Part shown: positions 10,192 to 21,415 of the stretch, piece by piece
How positions within the stretch are numbered: position 1 is the first letter of the stretch
How the letters are laid out: each line of letters starts with the position of its first letter
DNA from: Astragalus membranaceus
Lineage: Eukaryota; Streptophyta; Magnoliopsida; Fabales; Fabaceae
Length of the DNA: 64,000 bases
Direction: 5' to 3'
Assembly (NCBI GenBank): GCA_039519185.1
Contig: CM076854.1
Location: 16,713,192-16,777,191, forward strand
Translations under genes and position numbers: made by a program
The notes under the pieces: generated by a model
What the model was told of the DNA's origin: nothing
Database searches by the model: none
What the model saw: the letters and a program-made list of their open reading frames with translations, nothing else

Positions 10192-13100
10192 TCAAAAGCA
10201 ACACTCCTCTAGCAAACAACAGCAACAAAGCGCTGTCAAGCTGCACATGGAAACCAACAAAGGAATCTTACTCTCAAATTACTAAAAAGGTTTTTAAAAA
10301 AGGACACATGATACTAAACAGAAACTTAAAAAGGATTTCATACGATTTTCTTAATTACAAATCGATATCTCCAGCAGAAATATGAAAATTCCAGGAAACA
10401 TAATTGTTTAATGATAAGTTAGAAAATTAAATGGATTATTTCTGCACATTAAGAAAAGCCTGTAGTGTGACATGATTTGATCGTTTGTGAAACCAATAGA
10501 CAATCAAAGTTGCCAAATCAAAGCTTGGCTTAGTAGTGAATCGTGATCAATTTGGACAAATGACTTGAATATGAATTTGTTAATGAACCAAAAAAAGAAT
10601 GAAATTTGCATTTTGTTTTGAAAAACAAGAGTTGGGCTCATCAGAGATAGATGCAACTTTCAACCTTTGATTTTATTTCAATCTAATGGTTCATGTCACC
10701 CAAATCTGAAGTATAATATGAAACTAATGGAGAAAGAAAAGACAGGAAAATGACTTCAATAGTACAGAGTCATTCTATTCTTTATCAATTTACTAATGGA
10801 AAATAAGTATTTGCTTGATGAATTTCTCTCAGCTGGGTTCTTTTTTGTAGATGGGTCTTTTTTTGTGTGAATTTTAATCTGGGTTTGTTGGCATATTAAT
10901 AAACCTGAAGAAAAAAGAATCTGAGCAACAGGAGGTGTAGCCAAAAGGTGGCACACGGTAGTTGAAAGGATTTCGTTTACGATATCCAGAACGCTTTGTG
11001 TCTGAAGTTATGTTACCCAGTTTTGTCAGGTGGACCTCTACAGCTTGCATGAAGTACAGAACAACTACAATTTATTTAGTTAAACTTTAAAGTCAGAATT
11101 TTATGAAGATTTACAAGTTACCTTATTTCCTATATTATAGATCAACTGATGGTCCATGTTCAGAACATGAATGGAAACTATTTCATTTGGCCAAGAGGTT
11201 GTTTTTTTGTTATTGTCTCACTAATGCAGGCTCCAATTAACAGCAACAAACGTACTTTGTGCACTACTTCCTTCTTCCAAAATACCAATGGCAACATAAC
11301 ACGTTTCATCTCAAACCCATTTCGAGGTAAGTGATGTAAAATAAGAAAGTAGTTTTCTGATTTTGATTCAAGAATATTTGCTATTTAGATATTTTATCCT
11401 ATGTAGGACTTGGATCATCCTATTCCATTATAACCCAAGGTTATCATTACAATTCTTTATTATGTTAGGTCTATATAAACAGACCATCGGTATCAGTATG
11501 AACATCTGTCAGACATCTTTTATACATAATTATAATATCGAGATTTCATCTACAACCAAGAGTATATGAAAACCTAGCCAGATGAGTTGGTGCGAGGAAC
11601 TAATTAGATCCAGCTGCCCCAATATGATCCAACAAGCAAACGTACTTTGTGCACTACTTCCCCAAAATAGAATCACTTTATCAGGAAGGTTACCCATCAT
11701 TGGGTTTCGTGCTATTGATTTTCCCTGTGGCAAAATTTTGCAGCCACCAAACATCGGATGTGATCCCATGTGCTACCACTGATTCATGTGCATGCTTTAC
11801 ACACCCTTTGTGCAACCCCAGACACCCTAGCCACTGGTAGTGGGTTTGGATTTTATTTTGAAAAGGGCTCAAATGACATCTCTCTTGATGGATCGACTGA
11901 AACGCAAGTTTGAGCTCCTTCAAAATGAAATCCAAAGTCCAAACACACCATAGAACCCTGGCTACATTAGCTTTGACCATTGACCACCATGTCAACATTG
12001 AAAGTTGATTGCCACATCAGTGTTGACCAGCCATTAACTATCTTATTTCATTTTAACCTCTTAAACATCATACAAGGTGCGTCTTTTGCAAACTACGGGT
12101 CAGGTTGTGCTGCCTTACTTGCTACATTCTATTATCTACATGCTATTGTTGCGTGGTTTCATATTATAATTTTTGACTCCACATGTATCTTGGGTAGTTT
12201 ATCGTAACCATTATTTCCAATTCCAACAATAGTTTTTGGGGCTAACTTGCCTCATTCAACATCTTAAACCTCATAAAGGGTGCATTTTTTCTCCAAACAT
12301 GAAGGTCGCCTAATTTTTTAATCAATTAGGGCTGCAAATTGTGTCAGCGCTTAAGCTTTCGATTGCTGTGAAATTTCTTTGGTCGATTCTTCTTTGCTTT
12401 TCCTTGGCCAAAAAAACAAAAAGAATTTCTCTGTATTCTATTGTTAGCTTCTATATTGTATTATACTATAATTATAATTATAATCTATGACTTCGCATCG
12501 TATTAGGTCTGAAGTTGACTTTGTTCCTTTCTTTTTGGTTTCACTTGGCTGTATCATACATTCTTTACCTTTTAAGAAACTCACAAGAGTTTCTTAAAAA
12601 AAATGTTTGAAACATCTGTCATATTATTTAAACACAATTTACTTTGTGGCAGTAACTATTCAACATTTTACCTTAGTGAGAAAGCAAACCGCATTTACAA
12701 AATTTAAATATTCTATAAGCGATTAATAAATTAAACTAGGACGGATTGATAGACCAAATGGGACTGGGGGCATCACAATTCAAAATTGATGGACAAATTC
12801 TTAAATTGCAAGTTAGGTTCACAACTTGGAAAACAAAAAGAGCATAACATGTTCATACCGATGGATGAAGGTACAATTCACAAGGCTCAAGATTACTAGA
12901 GAGTGAAAAGGATGGTGGGGCTGGGGTCTTGTTGGAGCTGGATTTAGCTAAGTAAAAATAGGTTTCAGCTCATCAGATTTGGGTTCATTAACCTTGTTGG
13001 CCTATTGGTTCATCGCAAACTTGCAATGTTTAGGATTGGTGTTTTGGACATCACTAGTTTAGGATTGGCCCAACATGTGTTTGTCTTCTGGGAGGGAGTT

Positions 13101-14077
13101 GCTTGGGTGTGCTGGTGTATTTTGGCCTTGGTTATCTTTTCTCCTAGCCTCTGCATTTTATTTGTGCTAGGTGTTATCCATAAAACTCTTTCAATTATCG
13201 AAAAAAAGAGTTGTAAACTCAACTCTTAGAATTTTGATTCAACTTGAGAGTCTAACGGACATATGAGCATTCGATCCTTGCAAGTTGACATCAACAAATT
13301 ATGTTAAGACCCTTCCCTAGATGGATACAGAACCCGACCAAAACTCCTTACACCAAGCAACCCAAACACGCTATCTGATTATTAAAGGCCTCACATCCTG
13401 TTTCTAATATCACAATTCTATTTCTCTAAAACATTTATTACTTCATTAATTTATGGACGAAACCAAAGCAACAATCCAGCGCTATGAGACTTCAAAGTCA
13501 AACAAAAGCCACATACAATTATACAAATAAATAACCCTCTAAACCTAATCATCAAATTGGGGGAAATAGAACGATGATAAATTAGTAACAACAAAAAGAA
13601 AAGAAAGCATACCAGCCATGTAAGAATGAACCACAACCAGAATTTTCGTGACGGTGATGCTGGACATGGTGGCAATGGTAATTGGGAGGAGGAGGTGGTG
13701 GTGGATACCCTTCGCTGAAATAGCCTTGGTAGCTTTCATATTGCGGACGCGAGTACCCTGCATAACCAGGTGGTGGTGGCGGAGGATACCCTTCGTAAGG
13801 CGGTGGCGGAGGGTACCCGTACCCTTCGTGAGGCGGAGGTGGAGGCGCTGATGGGTAACCTTGTGGCGGTTGTGCTATTGGGTAGCCTTGTGGTGGAGGA
13901 TAAGGAGATCCGTAACCTGTGAATATGATTTGTCAATTGAAATTCAGAAGTTTGAAAGAAAGAAAGAAAGAAAGAGGGGAATTTGATTGGTAATTGAGAA
14001 GAAGGGTTTTAGATTTGATTATTACCTGGTGGTGGAGGAGAATAAGGGTCTTGGGGTGCTCTCTGGTAATTGCTCAT
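10192..14077 (-). CDS. Cysteine-rich transmembrane module (CYSTM) protein, Pro/Tyr/Gly-rich, 134 aa
   Basis: Three coding exons on the minus strand: 14077-14026, 13916-13613 and 10240-10192. All have GT/AG borders, and the total is 405 nt (134 codons plus stop). The start gives MSNYQRAPQDPYSPPPPG. About 100 residues rich in GYPPPPP and EGY motifs follow, then a His/Cys segment (YHCHHVQHHRHENSGCGSF). The 49-nt last exon supplies C-LTALCCCCLLEECCF and TGA. Proteins of this family are small, tail-anchored or palmitoylated membrane proteins with a C-terminal cysteine-rich helix, linked to stress and metal tolerance. The last exon lies 3.4 kb from the others and is easily missed, but its phase and sequence complete the module exactly. 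Exact paralogue unknown. Confidence 0.88.
10241..13612 (-). other. 3.37 kb intron 2 of the CYSTM gene
   Basis: AT-rich and without a convincing gene. A block containing caaacgtactttgtgcacta occurs twice (near 11245 and 11637). A stretch at about 12930-13220 ends in an A-rich tail and could be a truncated retroposon, but no target duplication was found. Confidence 0.5.
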
Positions 14078-14332
14078 TTTGTGGGATTTCCCTGTGTCTG
14101 TGTGTGCAGGCAATCCTAATGGCAATTTGTAGAAGAAAATGAAACGTATAGGAAGTGTTTGTTACTCACAATTGTTCCGAGGGTCATTCTATCTTCACCC
14201 CCAAAGTTGCTATCCACACCCGCTTATCGTGTGAAATGACAAAATTGCTCTAACTAAAATTCTCTAATCAATTGTATGTTTATGTAAAGTAAGTTCACAT
14301 ATGTACGACTCAGTTTACTAAAATCAATCCAC

Positions 14333-14505
14333 AGCTTATTATAACAGGTATTTCATAGTGGATAAACTCTTTGTAAGGCTTTACTTGACAAAGTTAATTC
14401 ACTAGTTTATAGTGGATAGCGGAGTTTGAACCCTGGACCTCCTTATTGCAACTTTGCAACTCTTTTATGTCCCTTAGTTCGCCAACTGAGCTACATTCCT
14501 GGGAC
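14333..14505 (-). mobile_element. Possible tRNA-derived SINE
   Basis: On the minus strand the sequence contains an A-box-like TAGCTCAGTTGGCGA and, about 60 bases on, a B-box-like GGTTCAAACTCC. This is the layout of a tRNA-derived SINE head. Neither target duplication nor a clear tail was identified, and the box spacing is wider than in a tRNA. Confidence 0.35.
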
Positions 14506-14537
14506 AAAACACAGAGGCAATACTTTAATTAAGTTTC

Positions 14538-14668
14538 ACATTTATCCTCTTTTAGATGAATACTATCTCTCATTTTGAAACATTAATTACAAATGTCATT
14601 TTATATTTATAAGCTAATTTAAACATTAATTACAAATGTCACATTTATCCTCTTTTAGATGAATACTT
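14538..14668 (+). repeat. Short partial duplication
   Basis: Blocks cacatttatcctcttttaga and aaacattaattacaaatgtc each occur twice about 100 bp apart. This is probably a local slippage duplication. Confidence 0.6.
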
Positions 14669-14763
14669 ATCTACTATCAGCAATAAGTTAGTTTATTCGG
14701 TATCCACTACTATTTTTTTTCTCTTAATTAAGAGAAGAGAAACGTTATTAATCAATAGATTGA

Positions 14764-15600
14764 AGGTGGGACTTATAACATTAAGACTCCTTCGGGGATA
14801 GTCTGATGGGTGTTCTAAGAATGTTTGTGACATCAGGATTATGGCCAAAGTCCGGAGTCTAGGATAGTATAAGCATTAGTCGGGAAAGACACAAGTAGAT
14901 CATCACGGTAATTGATCTGATTATAGAGTATAGTTTAGGTATAGTGGTAAGTCAAAGAAATGACATAAGAACGAGGAGGTACATTGAGTCATTAGGAGAA
15001 AGCGTGATTTATTATTTGCATAACATATTTAGATGTTATTTATTGCTCTCATCTCAACTTTCTGATTTATACATGTGTCTTAATCCCTATTTTTCTATAT
15101 GTTTGCACAAAATGTTTTGGGATTATATTTTCTAGAGCACGATGAGGAGAGATGTAGCTGCGGAATACATACGACTTCCCTAGAGATGGTATGATTTCCA
15201 GATCTTGTATGACGACTGCAGTCACGCTGGTTGAGAAATTGATGCTTAACTGGGAATGACGATCTATCGAGGAAGAGCTACGTATGTATATGGTTCACCG
15301 GGGTTCTCAGAGACTAGGTGGACAGGGGACATGTGTGTAGCACAATGGTTGCCATTTCATTGTATCTGTGAGGCACACGGGATGGAACACCATGATTACA
15401 TATAGGGCAGCGCCGCTCAGGCACAGAGTCGGGAATGCCAAGACGTATCGATGTTTGTTCACTCATAGAGTACCAAAAGCACTTCCATCTACCGAGTCTA
15501 GTGATCATACGACAAATAGTGGGAGTAACTCTTCGAGTTCCTACGAGCCGACATATTTCTAGAGTTTGAGGAGTCGGAGCCATGGACTCTTATACAACTA
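14764..15600 (+). mobile_element. Decayed LTR-retrotransposon fragment, inverted relative to 50340-51090
   Basis: The segment shares an ordered series of blocks with the reverse complement of 50340-51090. These include GACTTATAAC near a CAAGACTCCTTC-type motif, TTGCTCT...CAACTTTCTGATTTATACA, and TATATGTTTGCACAAAAT followed by TTTTGGGATTA. Near the end is an acgtatgt...tggttc...gagacta block. No open frame survives. It is called retroelement-derived because it recurs and because of its company, not from a protein domain. Confidence 0.45.
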
Positions 15601-16679
15601 TACTAGTTCGTCAGTCAGTGGTGGGAGGTTCGTGTAAGTTATGTTTTGAAAAAGGATCATGCAAGACATTATATTTTGGGGTTAGTTTGAAAAGGTGACT
15701 AGCGATGTCACGAGGTTTTGTGAAAGATTTTCTGTTACTCTATCTTATTTTTTTTGAAATCAATTATAAAATGTAGCAAGAATCCTTTTGAAAGTAATAA
15801 AAATATATTTTTCGATGTGCAAAATATTGTGTGTATTTATAAATACTATAGTGTACTTATTCCGCAAATTTTATTAGGATATATTTGGATTACTATGATG
15901 AGACGGGAATGGATGTCTCAATTCTCATTTAAACTTTTGGTCATTTTTGTTGGCTTTCTGGTTTTTGTGTGAGTGACTGAAACAAGTTCCCTCTTTGTGG
16001 GCCATCTTTCATGTTTTTGGAGTAATGAGGCCGGCTCTCGATCCATATCTCAATAGGGTTGGATCAGTTTCAAGTCCAACGTGAACAGGGACAGAGTTAA
16101 GATTAAATGAATGCGGGGGTAAGTTATAACAATGAAAGTTTATCCAAAATGCAAGGTCGTAGAGGGAACTGTTTGGCGCTTATAAAACGCACAAAGAGGT
16201 CAAATAAATTGCAAATGAGCGAACCAAAAGGACTCGTCAAAGTTAAAGTTCAACGGAAAAAAATATCGCCAAATCACGTGACTGCTTGATAATTGATTTG
16301 TTCTTTCATTTTGGATTTTTATGTGATATTAGTCAACATTATCCTACACTGGTTGTTTATTGACTCCGCTAGAGCAGTTTTGCAGATCTGTGTGGTTCTT
16401 CCCTCCCAACAGTTTTTTTGTCGCACCTTAAGGTGGGATTCGAGCCTAGTTAACGCTCGGACCGACCCTTATTGGTACTTAAATCAATGTGTATAATACT
16501 ATATATTATATATATATAACTAATTTGTCTTTGAAGATAAAAATTTGGAGTTAGACAATTTATTACAGAGAGTTATTTTTTTAGATTAGAACTTTCGGAC
16601 ACTTTAAGCATTTACAAAAGAAATTATATTTAGCTCGCCTATTTGTTGATTATTTGAGTGTATTTTAGTGAAAAACATG
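15601..16679. other. Spacer left of the MULE
   Basis: No gene or repeat with clear ends. A weak B-box-like GGATTCGAGCC at about 16436 is the only notable motif. Confidence 0.4.
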
Positions 16680-16688
16680 ACATAGTTG

Positions 16689-16925
16689 GGCAAAAAAACG
16701 GTATTGGGCAAAAAAAAAAATTTATTTACCAAAATAACCTAACTTTTAGATTAAATACCAAAGTACCCCACTTTTTAAAATTAGGCCAGAAGTCGCCCCC
16801 CACAGAGCCGACTTCTGAACATGAAATTTTAATTTTTTTTTTTTCATTTTCAGTTCAGAAGTCGCCCCCCACCAGGGTGACTTCTGAACTGCGTTTTTTA
16901 ATTTTTTTTAATTATTTGTTTTTAA
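16689..16925 (+). repeat. Left TIR of the MULE, with internal hairpins
   Basis: Contains two internal inverted pairs, CAGAAGTCG...CGACTTCTG and GTTCAGAAGTC...GACTTCTGAAC, each spanning a C-rich loop (gccccccac). Each TIR could therefore fold on itself. Confidence 0.95.
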
Positions 16926-17110
16926 TTTGATAAAAATATAAAAAAAATATAATTAAAATACAAAAATTAAATAAAATATTATAAATAATTTAGATAATTG
17001 CTATTGTGAAACCAAAATTACTAATTAAATTGAAGGGTCGCAAAGAGATATTACAAGACATTAATTGATTTAAAAGACTAAAACGAAAAATACAATAGTA
17101 GTAAATGCGA

Positions 17111-19514
17111 CTAGTTTACATTGCGGTTAGGGCAGTTGTTTCTGTTGTGACCCTCGTTTCTACAAATTCCGCATCTTTTGGTGCGGGTACCCCTTTCTCT
17201 TTGATCCATCTCAGTACGAATACGGGTAGACTGTGGACGACCCTTTTTATCTCTCCGTTTAGTTGGATCATGCTGTAGTTCTAGAGTATTGAAATCAGGC
17301 CACGAGGTCTCAGTTGGAAAGGGTGGGAACTCCACAATGTAAGTATTGAAAACATTACGCATTGTGTAAGGTTCATCCACGAATTGCAAGTGGTCGAAAC
17401 TGCATTTTGCGCATGCTGCGATGGCATGTGAACAGGGGTAGTGAAGTGCCTGGAATTCGCCACACTCACATGTTCTAGCTCTAATGTCGACCACAAATGT
17501 GGTCGCAGGTCTACCAGTTTGTGGTCGTTCAAGTTCTTGAACTCGGAACAATTGCCTTGCACGATCGTGAATTGCGACGTTATGCGTTTTTGAGACTTTA
17601 ATGTTGCTGGCAATTTTTTCCATCACTTTTTCAGAGTACAGAGTGCCAGATGTTAACATCGCCTGTGCCTGCGTTCCCCTTTTGACAAATAACTCGTTCA
17701 TTCTGAAATATGTTGCATCTATCAATGAACGGATAGGGAGATTCCGCACCCCCTTAAGGACGTTGTTGATGCACTCGGCAAGGTTTGTTGTCATGTGTCC
17801 CCAACGTGAACCTCCATCGCACCACTGCAACAATAGTTCCGGGTTTATGTCTTCAACCCAAGCCACCCCCTCAGGACCTACTTCGTCAGCAATTTTTGCT
17901 TTGTAGTGATTGGAAGATCTTTCAGTCATTGAGTATGCTGAAGCAACAAAAGTAATATGTTGGTCATTATGGAATGGAAATTAGAAATGGAATAAAGAAA
18001 AAAGTTTTAAAAATACTAACCCATATTGATGACATGTTTCCTGGCAGGAGTGTTTTTGAAGTTTCTCATGAAGTTTTGTGCTATGTGGCGAATACAGAAG
18101 ACATGTTTCCAATTGCTGTTTAGACGCCGAACAGCACTTTTGATAGACTCGTGTCTATCTGATATCAAACAAAGACCCTCCTGTGGTGTCACAAACTGTT
18201 TTAAACGAGATAGGAAGAAAAACCAAGCCTCCGCTGTCTCACCCTCAACAACTGCATATGCAATTGGGAAGGTGTTGTTTCTTCCGTCTTGGGCGATTGC
18301 CAAAAGAAGAACCCCTTTGTACCTACCATACAACCATGTTCCATCAACAGAGACTACTGGTTTCCAAAATTTAAAGCCTTTTATGCAAGGGCCAAAACTC
18401 CAAAAATGCGGTGGAATACACCTTTGTTGTCAACTTGTTGTCCATTCTCAAAGAATGGTTTGGCCTGGTAGTCGTAAACTGTGTCTGGAATATAGTAAAA
18501 GAAAGCATGTAGCCATCTGGTTACTTCATTGTAAGATAGTTCCCAGTTACCGTAGATGTGTTCGATTGCTTTTTGTTTAGCAATCCAAGCCTTTCTGTAG
18601 GAACTCAGGTACGTTAACCGCTCCTTGATGTGTGCAATCAACACAGCCACTGATATTGTCGGGTCCTCCCTTACCAGTGGAAGGATACGAGTACACATGT
18701 AGGAGGAGGACAGATGGCGGTGATCTTGGGAAATAGTGGATGTTGTACATGTGTGTGGGTGGGTCAACTGTGTAATCCCCCACAACCTAGATTTTGCTCC
18801 GAGCCTGACTACACACCTCCACAAACAGGTATCGTGAACACAAGTAACTGTCCAAACTGACCTACTAGAATCATCCACTTTGTATTCAACTGAATTGTTT
18901 AGATGATACGTTTGGATGAATTGAATGGCAATTTCTTTTGTGGGAAATTTCATTTTGAGTTTGAGTTCGTTTGGGTCATCATGGGATAAATCTTGGTTTC
19001 TGTCCATGGCATGGCCAAACTCTACATCATAAGGTTCTGGGTTATCAGCTGTGACGTTTTGAAAGTGTGGGACAGGGTTGCGGAATGCAACACCTATGTT
19101 GGGGTTTGATTGAATTGGTTCCTCAACGTCTTCACGTTCAAGAATTTCATCTTCATCATCGCTAAAATCCCCAACGTCCTCATTATGGACACCAACAAAC
19201 ATACTAAACGGTGGGGTATTAGTTTGAGTATTTAGAGGGTTAGTTGTATTGAGGTCAATGGGGATTTGTGAGGATGATGGTGCAGAGTGATGGATAGGTG
19301 GTGACAGATTATAATGCATGTTAGTTTGGGATGATGAAGGATTGAAGTCAGGGTAAACAGGTGGAATGAAATCATTGTATGGTTCAAATGTTTGTTGTGA
19401 AAAAGGAACGTTGTGTAAGACATCTACAGACTCCACACACGCTATGGGTGGATGTACTCTTTTGTTACAGTCTTGGGTCTGGTACCGCATGCCTTTCCTA
19501 GCCCCGTCTTGCAT
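17111..19514 (-). pseudogene. MULE transposase (MuDR DNA-binding, DDE, SWIM and zinc-knuckle domains), one frameshift
   Basis: Read on the minus strand. The first open segment runs 19514-18381 and holds an acidic low-complexity region, then a MuDR-type DNA-binding region (CVHDTCLWRCVVRLGAKS). The frame shifts near 18405, where a run has five A/T where six are needed. The next segment, to 18021, carries DDE residues in VSVDGTWLYGRYKG and LISDRH. A 83-bp intron (18020-17938, GT/AG) leads to 17937-17111 with the third acidic residue in NLAECINN, a SWIM finger (CECGEFQ...PCSHAIAAC) and a C-terminal knuckle CGICRNEGHNRNNCPN. The first ~37 codons (19514-19400) are antisense to the conserved PMD exon, so the real start is unclear. 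An in-frame ATG lies at 19319. It would catalyse element excision and insertion if repaired; this copy cannot. Confidence 0.9.
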
Positions 19515-20672
19515 CCCTTCTTATGGTTGGCCACTAGCAAAGAGGTAACTATTTGAAACACCTTACAAATCCTCACAATTATATGTCTTCTTTATGTTAA
19601 CAGTTCATTTTTTTTGACTAGATGGGCAGTCGCGGCACTTAACCACACAACATGTCCATCAGACCTTGTTTCATACAGAACAAGGATCGACCACATGAGA
19701 CATGAAGATTTTAAGTGGTTGCCTTATTATGATTTGCCACTTCCACCAGATGCATATGAGGGCTCTGCCATATGGACTACAAACACAGCTATGGTCTGTT
19801 TCCAAATGGTAGAATGGCACCAGGCCGACAGAGTGAAATTGCAATTTGGCCTTCTCCAAGAAATACCATCTGAACCATTTGATTTGACACAGTTTCACTC
19901 ACTCAGCATGCAGGGTCAGCATGATGTCAATTGGCCTGTATATCACAATCCCTCGATTGAGTTATGGAATGATAGACAAAATCAATGTGTTGTGGGTCGA
20001 CCCTGTTGTGGACCACCACCATCACATTCCGATAAATACATGCGCTGGTTTCTGAGCAATTCAAGGCCATACCTTTCAGTCGAGCAACAGCTAAGGGATC
20101 CACGTGCTGGTGTACATGTTGGTCATGTCAATGAAGAAGATGAAGAACAGGTGCCACCTCCCCCAACAACTCAAACCGAACGTCGAGAACGTAACCGTAA
20201 TCGTCATCGACGTGGGACACAAACTCAAGCTACTCCCCAAACCTTTACTCAGACAGACGATTATGTCCCTCACCGCCACTCTATCTCCCACCCACCATCA
20301 TTTCAGGACTACCAACCATACAACCAGTCATTACAATATACACCGTTTCAACATACCAATCGGCACTCTACGGCTAATACGAACGATGATTTCTTCAATA
20401 ATCTCTTTGGTGTCTACCCCGGTACGCCGGAATCTATGATTTTAGCTCGTTCCCTTCAAGAGCGGGCCGGCGGTGCAAGTTCATCATCAGTTCCCGCATT
20501 ATTTCCAGTTCAACCTGCACCTCCACCTGCCTCGACTGAGGAAGACCAAGAACAACCACAACCTCGTCAACGTCCACAGCGTCATCCCCGTCCACGACAG
20601 TGTGGAACTGGGTCTCATCTTCTTCGTGAAATTTTAATTCCATGTATTATTAGTTTGATTTTAAGCTTTTAA
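19366..20672 (+). pseudogene. Plant mobile domain (PMD) gene, 5'-truncated, captured by the MULE
   Basis: Exon up to 19544 encodes TLCKTSTDSTHAMGGCTLLL then QSWVWYRMPFLAPSC. The GT donor at 19545 pairs with an acceptor after a T-rich tract, giving an exon 19622-20672 that completes an AGA codon and continues RWAVAALNHTTC. Conserved PMD features follow: FKWLPYYDL, MVCFQMVEWHQADRVKLQFG and HSDKYMRWFL. After these comes a long, low-complexity Pro/Gln/His-rich tail. PMD proteins (MAIN/MAIL family) act in transcription and silencing, and PMD genes are known passengers of plant transposons. The N-terminal half is missing: upstream of about 19400 the sequence is transposase DNA in the opposite direction. 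The splice and the remaining frame are intact (up to 409 codons), so a product is possible, but no promoter was recognised. Confidence 0.82.
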
Positions 20673-20886
20673 TTTTAATTACAACTTAATTTTAATCTAA
20701 CATGTTCATGGGATTTTATTCGCTTTAAATCACTATCAATAGCTATATATAAATATATAACTGAATAATTGAGTTTAAAAGGAATTGTAACGATTATATG
20801 AATTCTTCTTCAATTAATTTAACATAATGTAAAAACTTTAAAACAATGATATAAATGCTTAATTAAAATTGTAACTGACTGTTTCA

Positions 20887-20945
20887 GGCAAAAAAACGGT
20901 CTTAGACCAAAAAAAAAAAAATCCAAAATAACCCACTTTCTAATT
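20887..20945 (+). repeat. Internal TIR-like terminus inside the MULE
   Basis: GGCAAAAAAACGGT matches the first 14 bases of the left TIR, followed by an A-run and CCAAAATAACCCACTTTC, like the TIR interior. It points the same way as the left TIR, so with the right TIR it frames 20887-22770. The 9-mer before it (actgtttca) does not match acatagttg. Confidence 0.7.
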
Positions 20946-21024
20946 ATTCTACTTATTTAAATTAATTATTGTAATTAAATTTAATTAATTCATATTTTTA
21001 TCAATTTAAATATAACAAATTGAT

Positions 21025-21100
21025 TTGTGCAGAGTGTACATTGTGCAGAGTGTGCATTGTGCAGAGTGTGCATTGTGTTGCATTGTGCAGAGTGTGCATA
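21025..21100 (+). repeat. Minisatellite of TGTGCAGAGTGTGCAT units
   Basis: Four to five copies of a ~16-bp unit with one interrupted copy, about 250 bp upstream of a TATA box. Confidence 0.85.
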
Positions 21101-21122
21101 GTGATGAGGTCTTATTTTATTG

Positions 21123-21229
21123 AACGGCCTAGATTTTGCCGACATTATTTAACGGCCTAGATTTTGCCGACATTATTAAACGGCCAAGATTTTGCCGACA
21201 CAATTTAACGCCCTAGATTTTGCCGACAC
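21123..21229 (+). repeat. Four 28-bp tandem repeats in the promoter of the PB1-like gene
   Basis: Units start at 21123, 21151, 21179 and 21207 with the core AACGGCCTAGATTTTGCCGA, followed by a short AT spacer. CGGC...GCCG within each unit is partly palindromic. The block ends 64 bp before a TATA box, so it could serve as a cluster of protein-binding sites. Confidence 0.9.
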
Positions 21230-21292
21230 TAAACCCTACAATCAACGGTTATGATCATCCTAAATCAACGGCTCGCACACGATCACCTCTAT

Positions 21293-21300
21293 TATAAATA
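21293..21300 (+). promoter_or_regulatory. TATA box of the PB1-like gene
   Basis: TATAAATA lies about 115 bp before the ATG at 21416, in a C-rich leader (caacctacccttggcttc). Spacing is normal for a plant promoter. Confidence 0.65.
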
Positions 21301-21415
21301 CATTCTCAAATTACAATAACATTCACACCAACAGTTTACCCTCAACCTACCCTTGGCTTCTGAGTCATCTTCTCTTCTCTGCTTCTGCCCAAAAACCATC
21401 GCCCCACCCGCTAAA

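Noticed and set aside
12930..13225. Truncated LINE with an A-rich tail in the CYSTM intron
   Set aside because: The tail is short, no reverse-transcriptase remnant was seen, and no target duplication flanks it.
19366..20672. PMD gene as an ordinary host gene
   Set aside because: It lies between MULE TIRs with a perfect outer duplication, and its 5' half is replaced by transposase sequence, so it is element cargo.
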